A stretch of DNA of 64,000 nt from Lottia gigantea (GCF_000327385.1 NW_008707617.1:3946278-4010277), one strand, 5' to 3'; numbered from the stretch's first letter, positions 25,204 to 37,680 are shown. Numbers and translations: made by a program. The notes: generated by a model not told the origin, from the sequence alone.

Positions 25204-28200
25204 ATGTTTTGTTTTCACTGTCCACCATCTTTACATCCCGCAGCCAGACCTTTGGCCATGGAGTTTTGTCAACCACATCCTACATGTAAGTAAATAGTTC
25301 CCAGTTTTTTCAAGGCCAAACTAGGTTTGAGAAAGTGAACAGCATAAGAATGAATAGAGATATTTATCAGATGAGTTCCAAGATGAGGAATTAAAGGCTA
25401 AATTAGTTTCTTCATTTAGGCAATCTTTTTCGGCATTTTAATGCGTATTACATGTTTGGTTCTTATGTTTCATTATCACACAACAGCACTTTTCTCAGAT
25501 TCATAACAAAGGTTCATAAAACGATATGAACTCGTAGCACAGGTTAATAACCCATGCAGATTAGGTCATGTATCCACGCGCCGTGTAAACAAAAACATGC
25601 AGTCCTTTAAAGTTGACAACTCAGTTAAAATGGAATTTTAATGGCATGAAATTGTTCCAAAACCATAACATTGACTACAAGTTTCAATTTATTATTCACA
25701 TCTAAATCTTTTTTGTTACACTCAAGGACATTTTGTACGAAGGTGTAAAAAGGCTTAATTGAAGTCGTATGAAATTTATGTAATGTGTTGCCTCGCCGAG
25801 CCTTGGGTAATATTAAATCTGGCAACTCATATCATAAATTTCATATGACATAAGTTCTCGTTTAAAGGGACAGATGCGTCATTTATTTTGACAAATCATA
25901 CTTAGGCCCAGAAAAGGGAATTTTTATTTAGCTAGGCCAATCAGTAATAGTGTCCACAGCTCACGGTCGAAATTTGAGCGTTAAAATCCATGTTTGTCCA
26001 GAATTGTCCGCTTTTAAATGATAAAATGACGACTCGTCATTTTAAGATACCCTGTAATGTATAGCAAAGACATACATAGCTATCGTGAGTAAGATTTCTG
26101 GTTTGAAGTATTTTAAGGAATTATTCGATTTTCGTACATGTCTAATACTTCTTTAGACTATTTACATAATATATTCAAGACTAAAATCAACCCCCCAAAA
26201 TGCCGCATCTGTCCCTTTAAGATGCTCTATTATACAATGTTATACAATATTTCATTTTTATATACAATACAAATATGTTATATTTATAATATTATTCAAT
26301 TTCCCATCCATTAGGTCATATCGAAAAATATCGTGTCAAGCAGGGTCTATCTGATACAGTTAGAACTGGTTATAGAATTAGACTCAATAAAAGGTTAAAT
26401 TCGGTTTCAATAATACATATTTTATTCGACTAGTTATATGTCAGTTTTTAGGCTGACATCAAACAAGGTTTCAATCAGATTGTTGGGGTATTATTGGTTG
26501 TTTCTGTGTCTCTTATATTAAGATTGTTTATATAATAGTTTAACTATGATGCTACTATTTATAATAAATATCAAGCCTATAATTGATCATTATCCGGTTA
26601 ACTAGACAGAAACGTAAAACCAGATTCGCTACGAGTTTTTATGTCTTTTTTTGCAACGTTGTTTATTCCATTAATTCATATTGCTAGTTTCATCTTCGAC
26701 CTACATAGGGCACTACATCATAAGAAAATCATAGTAATGTAAAGAAGGTGCAACGCAGATCAAAGGACATAGTTATTGAATGCCATAACAGAAAAAACAA
26801 GAAAATCAACGGGCACAGTAAAAGATACAAATTATATCGTGTGCTACTCGGGAGAGTGAAAAAACCGAACTAACCAAATTATAGGACTATGTACTTCCAA
26901 ATTTTAGGAGAAGATACAAAGTAAATCATTTGACAAGGCACACCAAAGGACATTATAAAAGAAACAAAGCAAGATGCGGCAAAAAAGCTATAGTTGATTT
27001 TTTTTTCAAGTTGTTGTTTTATCGTTTTATGCCCACGACATCTGAGTTTTTTTTTTATCTTGTATCTGAGTTTGACAACATCTGCCATTGTATTCCATTA
27101 GTTTTAGTGTTCCCATTATGAAATTATTTTTTATAGGTTTTAATATGATATAAGAAAATTCTTCTGAAAGCTTGGTTGATGTGCCAGAGGAAACCATTGA
27201 AAATTATTAATTGCGGAAAAATTGGATTCTTAAAAGTAAATAATCCTTGTTAACGCTTAACCATTACCTTATTATCTACTAGTTCCAACATCTTTGTTTA
27301 TTATCTACGGGCAGTACCACTTCTGATAACATTTTTAAAGTTAACAATTGATTAATATTCATTATCATATTTAGAAATAGGCAGTATGCAGTTCATTTTT
27401 TTCGGGTGACAAAAATTCGTTTCTGTGCATTTCAAATATATATTCCGACTGTTTAATTGTAGGCCCTCTATATGATTTTCATTCTAAAAGTCTCATTCAC
27501 TTTAAATCACTATAGAAAAGAAACCCTTATCACGATTTAATGAATAGCGATTTTAATAACATTTATCAATCTTACTGATGACGATGACATGCAAAGTGAT
27601 GGAAAAAACCTTAATAAGATTAAAGTATGGGAAGCTTAAACTGACATTAATTGGTCTTACAACTAAACAGATTAATTATACAAATTGACAAGGAACAATA
27701 AAGTCTCGATTTACAAGACAATTTTCTTGGCATAAAATAGATTAGCGGTAAATTTTGAATTTAATGATAAAATTGTGATTGTAATGGTATCGGATTATTT
27801 ATTTGTTTCGTTTTTTTGTTTGTGTGATTGAGAAACGAGAAAAGAATACTATGTAATTTGTAATTATTTTAACTTGAATATATAGTAGGCAATCTAAAAC
27901 GCTATAGCCTATTTGATTTTACATATAGAGAATATTAAATTGTGTACAAAATTGTTCAAGTTTTCATGAGGTTCAACAAAATCCATTAATTATTTTGCTG
28001 GAAAATACTGACTACTGGAACCTCTCAAGAGATTTTATAATTATAATGCTTTGTTTGAAAACAATGAGTAAACGTCTGGATGAAAAGAGAAGTAAATAGA
28101 GAGTAATAGGACCCATTGTTTATAATAGAGTTAAATCTATTAATTAGAATAATGAAATGAAGGACATGTTCTAATGGAATATCATTGACCCTAGATGATA

Positions 28201-31200
28201 TCATAGCATCATGGAAACCTTTAATGAATAACAGCTGTATAGCAGGAATGGAGATATTTTTTGAAAAATCAGTGTAGCACATAGCTGTAGCATTTCTGTT
28301 GTCATCTCATATCAAAATACAAACTTGTGCTCTGCTAAGTCACCTACTTTTAAAATCTCTTTGTTCGGTGCTCCTGGATTTTTTGTTAAGTGACCCGAGG
28401 TTTTGACTAACGTGTGTAGATTTTAGTAATTTTATTAAGGTCTCATTATACGTGACTACATGCTCTATTGAACATTGGACTAATATTTTACGATATTTCC
28501 ATATTTCTTAGCATATTTTCGAGGCACACACTGAGTTAAGATATTTAAGTGTAGAATTCCATCGTTATTGATTGCGACTTTTTGATTAATTTTATTTTCA
28601 ATTATTGGTATCAATGGTATCAATTATTTAATACAAACCTAGTTTTTACTTTCGTTTAACATATTTAGTCGAATCCATTTTAAGCAGTATAAATTTTCTG
28701 GTTTTGTGATGTTTTATTGAAATGTGTTATGTTAACTTACACAATTCATTATCTTTTTTCACAGATGGTGGATATGGACTTCATAATGATATAAGTGATG
28801 ATTCATTTGCAAGACGAAAACAAAGAAGAAATCGGACGACTTTTACTTTACAACAGGTACAGAAACAAATTTAATAGATTCTAATGTGCGTTCTATCGAA
28901 AAAATTGATAGTGATTGAGAAAATGGTCATGCTACGGTCAGTCAATTGACCCTTACGCCATTCAAGGTGGTTTTGACCAGCCAGATGAGTTAAAACAATG
29001 TTACACGTACAAAGGCAAATTTTTGTACATAAGTGAAGTAAATATTACTTTGAATAATTCATAAAGGAGTAAGACAAGTGACCGCCGATTTATTTTGTGT
29101 TTTTTATATTGTAATCTATGAAGGCAAAATTCTTGGAATAAGTTTATTTCCGATTTAAGTTTTATTTTGAGTGAACAACGAGAAAAATTGAAATTATTAA
29201 AATGCAACGAGTGTATGATGGAAATGAAATTTTACGGAAGCTGAAATGACTGAATTCTAAACATTTAGATGGACAGATTTACAACAGATATTCCTGCTAA
29301 TATTTCTTCGGTCACCAAAATAATAATTGGTACCAGGAAATGTTTTTCAAGAGCTTAAAACTATTTCGAAACTTCTCGACTTAGTAAGCTCATTACTGTA
29401 AAATATCTAACAATTGCAAATGTCGATCACGAAATGAAATATCCCCATTGAATTGAAAAGAATAGAGTGAAAATATAATTGAATCGAAGGCAGAACTGGA
29501 ATACCGAAAAATTGCAGGTGCGCAGTGACTGAAAATTATAATCTTTCTGACATTATAAAAATTACAATTCAAACCATCATGTTAATTGATCGATAATATT
29601 GACTTTTAGCAAAGATATTTTAAGTCGGATGTCACGAATTTGTGTTCGTGATAAAAAGCTTACAAGATGTCATTTGACTTAGTTTTACCCGAGGCATATC
29701 TCAAAACCCTTTACACAATGTCATTTCAAGGTTAATGTTATGACGTGAGTTAAAACAACTCATCTGAAAAGATTTGTAAAGTTTAATTTCAACTGACAAA
29801 AATCTGCACATAGAGTTAGTTTGAATGATGAAATTCTATTAAAACATAATGCTACAATTTTCAAAAATTTTCGGATAGATTTTTACCCGCACTCGTAACT
29901 CGCTTCTAGTAAGGGAAGTTATCCGCTTAGGAAACTTCCATAAAATTTAAGAAGAAATGGGGGATTTAAACATTACGGCTATTTTGATGCACAATATCAC
30001 AGTATAATAAAACGACATGTTTATCCGAATTAATGACAATCTGAATATTAATATATAAGCATTTAATGGTGGTTTAATTAAAATCGAGATGTAGAAAAGA
30101 CATGAATTCATGATAATAAAAACGTTATTGTTTGTGGTTTTCGCGAATCCAGTTGAATGACTTGGCTGTTCTCCTTTTAGTTGCTGAGTTGACATATAGA
30201 CATGTATTTAGTATTTGCTTCAAGCACTTGTAAATTGTCAAAATTCGAAACAATCTGGAAATCTCTCAGAATGTAACTTGGTAGCCATTCCCCATTTTAT
30301 CTAAATTCTGTCTATTCACAATGGTAGTCTTATTATTACAGCTTGAAGAATTAGAGAAGGCGTTTGCCCAGACACACTACCCTGATGTGTTTATGAGAGA
30401 AGACTTAGCCATGAGAATCAACTTGACAGAGGCAAGAGTTCAGGTAAGTAACAGATTCTTGAAAAACACATTACTGTTATGTCTATCTCTGTCATGTTCC
30501 ATATTTTCACTGATAGCTTTGATGTATTGATTATAGTGTTACATTTCATCTATTAGAACACATCATTTTGACCAAAGATTCCATTGTTCAATTTTTCTTG
30601 CAATTTTAAGCTATTACACGTTGTATGCCAATATTTATCAGAGTTTGTATCATGTTGAGTAGATCTTGGTTCCTGAAAACATATTGAATGGACAACTATC
30701 CTAGCGTCACCTCATTTCATGGTCTTTAAGATCCCACCATAGTAAGAAATAGCTCAAAATATTGTTTTATTAAAGGTATGGTTTCAAAATAGAAGAGCAA
30801 AATGGCGAAAGAGTGAAAGATTTACAACACCAAATGGACAAACATCAGTAGGTGATGAGGATGGATCGGGTCAAGGTCAAGATTCTGATAGCGAAGTTGT
30901 GGCGTCTGACGAACAAAATGAAATAATGGTGGATGGCGATCAGTTAGACGATTGTCAAAATTTTAGAACATCAGAAGTAACCACAGATTCTAGCAACGAA
31001 TCGGATCGGGATCGAAAGAGTCCTCTCCAATTAACAGATTCGTCAAGTCCAGATGAGACAGATGGAGAATCTTTTCACAGAGCAACTGACATTCCAAGAG
31101 ACCATATTAAACCGGAAGTGGATTCAAATAATCAACACTGTGATGATGACGATAGTAGTAGTAGTGAGAACGAGGCACCGGAAGTTAAACCCGTTGATTT

Positions 31201-32417
31201 ATCAGAGACCAAGCCATCAAGTCCTCCACACAGTCAATTGTTATCACCTCCTTCAGAATCTTCACAACAACAGCACATGAAATCATTCATCGGGTCTCTT
31301 CCAGCAATGGCGATGGCTGGAGCTGATATGAATTTCTTTGCTAAATTCAATGGTGGAAACCTCCCCTTCTCACAATCATTATTAGCAGCATCGGCAGCTA
31401 ACAGACCTGCTTTTCTATCTATGTTTGACAGGTAAGTGTTCCTGCAATACTCGATGTTTTAAACGGAACATCGATTTATTCCTTATTTGGTAAATGCTAA
31501 TTCGTAATACGTAATTATGTAAAAAAAAAAGGAAATTATTAACAATAAGTTATATATTATTCATGGATGTTTTGTGTAAATATAGTTCCTTTATTTTCAG
31601 TTCAACCATGTCACAATGTTATGATGCATATTTTGGTTCGCGGGCATTTTCAAGGCATATGCCTCATCCAGCTTTCAAAGGTAAGAGTGAATTAGTTTTT
31701 TTAATAGTTTTGCTATGTCTAAAATATACCTAGAACAAAAGGTTAAGCGCCACTAGATTTTGAACCATTGTTTAGCAAATAAATGCAATTCGCAATCATA
31801 CTTGAAAACAGAGATGTATATATTAGGACCTAATGTTGAAAACAATAAGTATTCGTGAAAAAATCAACAACAGGAAGTGGATGGTAATTTTGTGTTTATA
31901 GCCCCAAATGCAAAGTATCTGTTTTTCATCAGTCTTTGAATGTCCTGTTGAGAAATTTGCTGCCACTCCTAATGCAATACTGCATCCAACTCTGTTACAG
32001 TTTGCACAGTAGGGTCTCTACGACGTACGCAACGTCCCAGAATATACTGAATTAAAGTTAGTGGCGTTTAACTTTTTGTTCTACGTATATATTATACAGA
32101 TAGATTTGACTTTCTTCTATATAATATAATACAATTTCTGTAAAAATTAGAATTAAACAGGATCTGAAAGAGTAAATCATTTGTCATCAACTCTGCTGGC
32201 CATATTACAGATAATCTAATCTGTCATTTCAGGCTGTTTCCCATTTTGTCTATGTTGTAATACCAATAGATCTAACAACTGTTCTTCATCATCTCCAGTG
32301 TTCCCATTTCAAGAACAACGCAATTCTAGTGTTGCTGAGTTACGACGTCGAGCAAGAGAACACACAGAAGCTATGGTTTCCGGATCTTCAACAGAACACC
32401 ACAGTAGTGCTCAGTGA
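25204..32417 (+). CDS. drgx: DRGX homologue, paired-class homeobox factor
   Basis: Sequence-specific nuclear transcription factor; vertebrate DRGX acts in sensory neuron differentiation. Six coding exons with GT/AG sites and consistent phases: 25204-25285, 28765-28856, 30342-30443, 30776-31431, 31601-31680, 32233-32417, giving 398 aa. The N-terminus MFCFHCPP and the segment [20 protein letters not shown] match DRGX closely. Homeodomain is residues 47-106, with F54, L62, F66, W94, Q96 (position 50) and N97 in [12 protein letters not shown]. An intron falls between homeodomain residues 46 and 47, the usual paired-class site. Exon 4 is Ser/Asp/Glu-rich. Residues 369-385 ([17 protein letters not shown]) are an OAR motif. 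Start: first ATG after a TTTTCCAG acceptor at 25181-25188, so at least one 5' noncoding exon is likely. Orthology is inferred by family resemblance. Confidence 0.93.
25866..26216. mobile_element. TTAA-flanked MITE in DRGX intron 1
   Basis: 351 bp with inverted ends AGGGACAGATGCG and its complement, and TTAA directly outside both ends (25862-25865, 26217-26220). The TTAAAGGGA end fits the T2-MITE pattern TTAAAGGRR linked to the Kolobok group; a piggyBac origin is an alternative. No coding capacity. Relatives lie at 5706-5995 and 35833-35945. Confidence 0.82.
31724..32090 (-). mobile_element. Tc1-like element remnant in DRGX intron 5
   Basis: 367 bp bounded by 32-bp inverted repeats (31724-31755 and 32059-32090; ATATACCTAGAACAAAA at the left) with three mismatches. 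Between them, on the minus strand at about 31925-32038, [16 protein letters not shown] followed by [14 protein letters not shown] matches the Tc1/mariner transposase pattern in which an eW..ip...iq.Li segment follows the catalytic region. One in-frame stop separates the two parts and most of the gene is missing. It is an internally deleted derivative. Confidence 0.72.
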
Positions 32418-32427
32418 TTGTGATGAC

Positions 32428-33279
32428 AATAAATATTTTGGAACTTAGCAATCTAATGGTGATTCGTGCACATCAAATGATTCCTGTCTTGGTTTTAGCG
32501 GAACATAATTACAAAGTTAAATTCTGTATTTTATATTTTAAAATCTTTTTTCCGACCTCAAAATTTTCTTTACTCCGCAAAAATCGTTGAATCTTATATT
32601 AAACATGAAGTATATGAAGTCAGCTTTGATATCTTTGAAAATCATCATTTATGTGTCCTAAATCTTTCATTTGAAAACAATTTTATCTTTGAAAATACAG
32701 CCTTCGACTTGGTAGATGATGTGATCAAGAAAATGAGTTTATTACCTTCTCGAGATCTTCAGAGCACAATAATGTTGAAAAACAATAATCAACACATTCT
32801 AGGCTTTGTAAAATATGCATCTGTATATATAGATATTTTTAACCTACAAATATATTTTATTATTGAAGTTGGTTGTGATTTTGGAAATAGTGCTATATTT
32901 AGTTAATTGTTTGTTTAAGTTGTTTAAGTTCCTTTATAATTTCAGTTGTCACTGATCTACGTCTGACTAGTAACAAAATCTTGCAAAAAATCTTCGTTGG
33001 GATCCATGACTGACTTACTGAGCTCTATGTTCACGAAATGTATTATACTCCTATCAGGAAAAACCCCTAAAATTTAGTCCGTTGTACGATTATATTTATT
33101 GTTTGAATTCAGAAGTATCCTCTATTAACTGAATGCTATACTATATCTTTTATTTCAAACCATTTTACTATGTAAATAAAACCCTATCATTATTTGTTGA
33201 TGTAAAATACAAAAGAAATTAATTATATTTATGTTATTTATTTGTTTACATGGTCTTAGTTGTTATTTGTGGAAATAAA
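32428..33279 (+). promoter_or_regulatory. drgx: DRGX 3' UTR with candidate poly(A) signals
   Basis: AATAAA hexamers downstream of the TGA lie at 32428-32433, 33175-33180 and 33274-33279. The two distal ones lie in very AT-rich DNA and would give a 3' UTR of about 0.8 kb. Which one is used cannot be told from the sequence. The frame 32709-32906 inside this stretch has no domain. Confidence 0.45.
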
Positions 33280-34580
33280 TTATTATCAAAATCCATTTCA
33301 ATTTTTGAGAAGACTATCTCATATCGACATGAAGAAGTACTAATACTAAAATCTACAAGATTTACTCTTACATTTCAAGCATGCACACCAATATAGAAAA
33401 AAGTCCTTTAAGAATTGTAGCCTGTAGAGTGGGTACGGAAGTGCCATACAAATTCCACCCAGTTCTTACATGCCAAGTGATGTTATGTTTTTATATGAAA
33501 TTCTTTAATACAACCAACTCATATATTTTCTAAACAGTGTTACTCATAGACAAATTAAAAATCTTACCGATATGCTAATTCGGTAAAAAGTATCACAATA
33601 GTCTCTATAGTCTTTATCTCGACCTTGGGCTGTATGCATTAAGAATACGCAGTTAATATTAGACCCAACTTTCGTTTCGTTTGTATATATATGTTTACGA
33701 AATGGGATGGGCAACAAACAAATGCGTCTCCTTTTCTATTTTGTAATATAATAACTATGGTCCTTCAATTCGATTTATCAATGAAATAAGTATTCATTTA
33801 TAATGGAATAATGAATATGCCTATCAAAATGATGTCTTATGCCATGTTAAACATGATATGGAATTTAGTTTTCAACCAATTATAAATCTTAGGGAGTATA
33901 GGTTGTAATTTGGTACAATGAAAAAGTTACGAAAGCACAGGCGCAGGACTTGTAACTTAATGTGTAATTTGAAAGGAAAGAGTATTTAAAGTGTTTTGGA
34001 ATATCTCCGCTATTCTTCAAATAAAAATAGCCTATCAAACATAACAACTTTTGAAAAACCGGACTGGGGCACATTGTTAAAAAAAACTATTTTTTGGAGT
34101 CTGTATGGCTTATATATGGACCAATTAAACTCGGTTTTCTTTTATATGTTCTTTGTAACAAGATATATGTGTACAAATATTTTTATAAAAATTCAATTTT
34201 TAGTTTTCAGATTGATATGAAATTCTCTCAACAGCGGCATTCCGCTTTTTTGTAGTTAAAAGACAAAAGACATACCAAAATCTAGAAAAATGTGTCTCTG
34301 AATAATGATATATGAAAGTTTTAACTTAAGAAATCTAGCCGTTAAACGCCAAAACTATTCTATAAGCTTATGACGTTGGCCTATAGGCTACACATTACAT
34401 AAAGTTTGCAAGTTTGTATTGTTTTTGTTAATTGAATAAGAAAACTATTGTACGAATTTAAGCAAATTAAACGCTTTATTTTAGAGAAATATATGCCGCC
34501 TAATTTTTCTGAAGGTTCCAACTAAAAGTATTGAGCCACTAAACAGACAAACATCAAAACTAGGTCGAACTAATTAATTA
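33280..34580. other. Intergenic, no gene seen
   Basis: AT-rich spacer after DRGX. Overlapping frames around 33889-34220 on both strands have no recognisable domain. Confidence 0.4.
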
Positions 34581-34582
34581 AG

Positions 34583-34932
34583 GCGAGAAGTCGAGAAAGC
34601 GAGGAAAAGGCGAGAAAAAAAGGCGAGAAAAAAGGCGAGAAAGCGAGGAAAAAGGCGAGAAAGCCAGAAAAAGAGTGAGAAAGGCGAGGAAAAGGGCTAG
34701 GAAAAAGGCGAGAAAGCGAGGGTAAAAAAAGGCGAGGGAAAAGGCGAGAGAGCGAGAGTTAAAAAGGCGAGAAGTCGAGAAAGCGAGGAAAAAGGCGAGA
34801 AAGCGAGGAAAAATGTTCCCTCTCGCCTTTTTCCTCGCCTTTTTTTACCCTCCCTTTCTCGCCTTTTTTTACCCTCGCTTTCTCGCCCTTTTCCTCGCCT
34901 TTTTTTTATCCTCGCTTTCTCGACTTTTTCTT
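34583..34932. repeat. Large purine/pyrimidine inverted repeat
   Basis: Left side (34583-34812) is an almost pure purine tract of repeated GGCGAGAAAGCGAGGAAAAA words. Right side (34818-34932) is the matching pyrimidine tract (CTCGCCTTTTTTTACCCTCG and similar). The strand composition switches at about 34813. The frames 34697-35035 and 34813-35007 are this low-complexity repeat, not genes. Confidence 0.85.
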
Positions 34933-35247
34933 GTTTTTGCTTCACGTTTGCCGGCGCCGAAGCCGGTGTATCGGGATTATTCTCGAACCCAAATGTGTCA
35001 ATCATAATCAAGTGACCAGCAAATCTGACGCTCATACGTCATCAGCAGTAGTCTAATCGATCTTGCACCATAACCAAGTACAATATTAACAAGCCGAACT
35101 GCAAAACCCAAAATTCAAACAACATATTGGCGAAACATTAGAGGCAGCTATTGAACTTTTCACATAAGTGAGTAAGTATTTCATAAGGAAAATTTGTATA
35201 ATAAGGTATCCAGAAGAGTAGGCATACACACCCATCACAGCTGCTTA

Positions 35248-35298
35248 GGATCGTATTCGCGATTTGACTGGTTTCAGGGCAGAAAAGGAGCGTTCAGC
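35248..35298 (-). pseudogene. hAT transposase dimerisation-domain relic
   Basis: The minus strand encodes AERSFSALKPVKSRIRS, matching the hAT C-terminal dimerisation signature (ERsFS.lk.iK..lRs). Flanking sequence (to about 35640) may be more of the same gene but is too decayed to follow; stops occur on both sides. A plain DNA-transposon relic. Confidence 0.6.
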
Positions 35299-35832
35299 CA
35301 CCTAAGAGCTTCTGCGATAACATAGATTCTGCTCAAGACTGGGTAGGAATCCAACAATTGGTATTGCGGATGACAAGGAAGCTGCAAAGCATCAGAAAAT
35401 TAGTGCATCATAGTTCTGCTTCCTGGTAACTATGTTGACATATCTGTGTGTTCAGGGTTTTCCTTGATTTTAATACTTTCAACTTCATCTGCATCAAGAT
35501 GTTGGCCAATATTGACAGACGAATCAAATTCCTAGCTCATACAAAACGCTTCCAGGTTTGGCTATAGATGTTCAGTTGTAAAACAGCAATTTCAGCAGAT
35601 TTCTGTTAATTCATTTATGGAAAATTCATGCAGCCTTCACCAGCTTCCATGCGTATAGTAAAGTGATGGAAAACGACGACCTTAGAATACTGCTTCCAGA
35701 AACCTTCTAGAATACTGCTTCTAGAGAAATTTTAGAAACTTAAATTTAAAATTTGCAAGTTCACAATGATATTCATGATGGTAATAACAAGACAATTAAT
35801 ACTCTATACTGGTGGGGCGAATGCGGATAATT

Positions 35833-35945
35833 CTGGACACACATGGATTTAAAAGCTCAAATTACGATGGTGAGCAGTGAACACTATTACTGATTGGCTT
35901 AGCTAAATGATATCCCGTTTCTGAGGTCGTTTTAAGGTCAAATTC
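35833..35945 (-). mobile_element. Fragment of the TTAA-flanked MITE
   Basis: Inverted partial copy of the 25866-26216 element, recognised by CTATTACTGATTGGC, TTCTGGACA and ATGGATTTAAAAGCTCAAAT. Both ends are lost. Confidence 0.6.
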
Positions 35946-37052
35946 TTTATAGACCTATAAGAAAAGTCACATCTTGCTAAAATACGGTACATGTATCATC
36001 GAGAAATGAAATACAAGCTAGTATGAAACTGGTCGAGAACGTGAATACTAGTAATTGAAATGTTGATCGAATCCAATGTACAATGTTCATTTCATCATGG
36101 CGTCGAAATCAGTGTTATTTGAGTTGAGTTACCGCCCTATTTCATGACATTTTTGAAACCATATTCGAAACCATTGCATAACGAAATCCAACCAATAGAT
36201 TTTAATATATTTTTAGGATTAGGGAACCCCACACTTTCTCTCGCTCTCTTATCTTTTAATTACTTCAAATTTCTTCTGAGCTGCGAAAATTCAAAAATAG
36301 AAAATCTAATATTTGCCGTTGGTCTCAGCTTTAAGAACATTTTCCTTTTTATGTGAAATGTGTACTCAAAAGAAAGGTCTCTAATTAGAAAATGAAGAAA
36401 ATCCATTTACTTTAATATTTACGAAAGGAAAAAGAATGGAAACAGGATGAATTATTTGCTCTTTCGCTTTGTCCAAATCGGCTTGAAGATTACATGTAAT
36501 CCGCCATATTAAATTGGCAGAGTAAAAGTCGAGAATAGCGGACCTGGTTAAGAAACGAAACTAAATTAATTTCTTTATGTTAACGGAGATTAAATCAGAT
36601 ATAGAAAATGAGATTGGGTTCGGGGGATAATTCCATCAAACGTCTTGCAAGCATCAGTTTTTCCTTCGGCATAATAGTTCTAATGGCAAACTTATGACAC
36701 AAAACACATACACGACACGAATTTTAACTGCCTGTACTGTGTAGTGAATATCATTCCCCAATAAAAGTAATAGTTCGAAGCAACTGACAGAAACCAGAAA
36801 ACGAAAGTTGAAAGAATGACATAATATTAAAAAATGATTGGATTTGTCTTAGTGACTAAAAACTTAATACAATACACAATACTAATAGGCCCCTATGCTG
36901 TCTTTTAAAATTTATCTTTCCCAAAGGGAAGTAACTTTAGCTGATATTTTAAGAGTGTTATTCCACATTGATGCAATTTTAAGATTTATTTCATATCAGT
37001 TTCTTTGATAAGTGTAACTGAGTATAATTAGTATTAAATTATAATAATAAAG
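35946..37052. other. Intergenic, no gene seen
   Basis: AT-rich. The frame 36144-36356 shows no known domain. Confidence 0.4.
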
Positions 37053-37128
37053 TGTTCCTTTAGCAACGGTACGATGATAATTCATATCTAACGATGATCA
37101 TTATCATCGAAACATTGCTAAAGAAACA
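37053..37128. repeat. 76-bp hairpin
   Basis: Arms CTTTAGCAACGGTACGATGA and its near-complement (TCATCGAAACATTGCTAAAG) with about four mismatches over 29 bp and a short AT-rich loop. A tiny MITE or a transcribed hairpin. Confidence 0.5.
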
Positions 37129-37262
37129 TGTTATAGGCAGTGATAATATGTCGTTGTGATGTCGAAAGAGAACGTTTCTAATTTGAAACTGGTGGCTACA
37201 AATCCTTTCACAGCGTTATTTCAGTGCACAAAAGTATGTTTTGGAGTTCAATCAAATTTTTA

Positions 37263-37568
37263 TTATTTTTTCAGAAAGTTCTTCGGAACTGGTTGCAAAT
37301 TCGACAACTTTTTATGGACCAAATTAAACAGGGCCGATATTCCGAGTACTTTTTCTGTTATAGCTTCGCTTCTATAGGGTAATAGTAGGCCTAAACATAA
37401 TTTTGGTGTCAAAGCATAGGTTTTCAGGGTCAATTCATTCATGATAGTTTTACCATTCGTTGTCGTGGAATGAGGGGATGCTAAAGGACTGGTTGAAGGA
37501 GATGTTGTCAAACTGGTTGTAGGAGATGTTGTAGGACTGATAGAAGTGGATATTGATGGACTGGTAGT
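37263..37568 (-). CDS. Thr/Ser/Pro-rich frame, mucin-like (uncertain)
   Basis: Open for about 101 codons on the minus strand. It begins after a stop near 37569 with repeated TTSP/STSP words made by a 24-bp minisatellite (about GGACTGGTTGTAGGAGATGT on the plus strand), then passes into non-repetitive sequence with YALTPKLCLGLLLP. The 24-bp unit keeps the frame, as in mucin-type repeats. The frame has no upstream ATG and no clear flanking exons. It may be an exon or pseudo-exon of a secreted, O-glycosylated protein, or chance. Confidence 0.25.
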   Translation of the reverse strand, partial: TTSPSISTSISPTTSPTTSLTTSPSTSPLASPHSTTTNGKTIMNELTLKTYALTPKLCLGLLLPYRSEAITEKVLGISALFNLVHKKLSNLQPVPKNFLKK

Positions 37569-37680
37569 TCAGGGTGATAGTAGGCTGTTAGTATGTAGGC
37601 CTAGTGTCAGGACTGGTAGTAGGTTATGCTGTTAGACTGCTAGATAGTCTATAGGTGTTGTTGGGCTGGCGGTGAGTGTA
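37569..37680. repeat. Degenerate 24-bp minisatellite tail
   Basis: Continuation of the GGACTGGTAGTAGG-type repeat with decayed units and loss of the open frame. The same repeat recurs at 39240-39440. Confidence 0.6.

Noticed and set aside
31053-31280. 75-codon plus frame
   Set aside because: Shadow of DRGX exon 4 in another frame.
34697-35035. Lys/Arg/Glu-rich 112-codon minus frame
   Set aside because: Low-complexity purine/pyrimidine repeat, absence of stops explained by composition.
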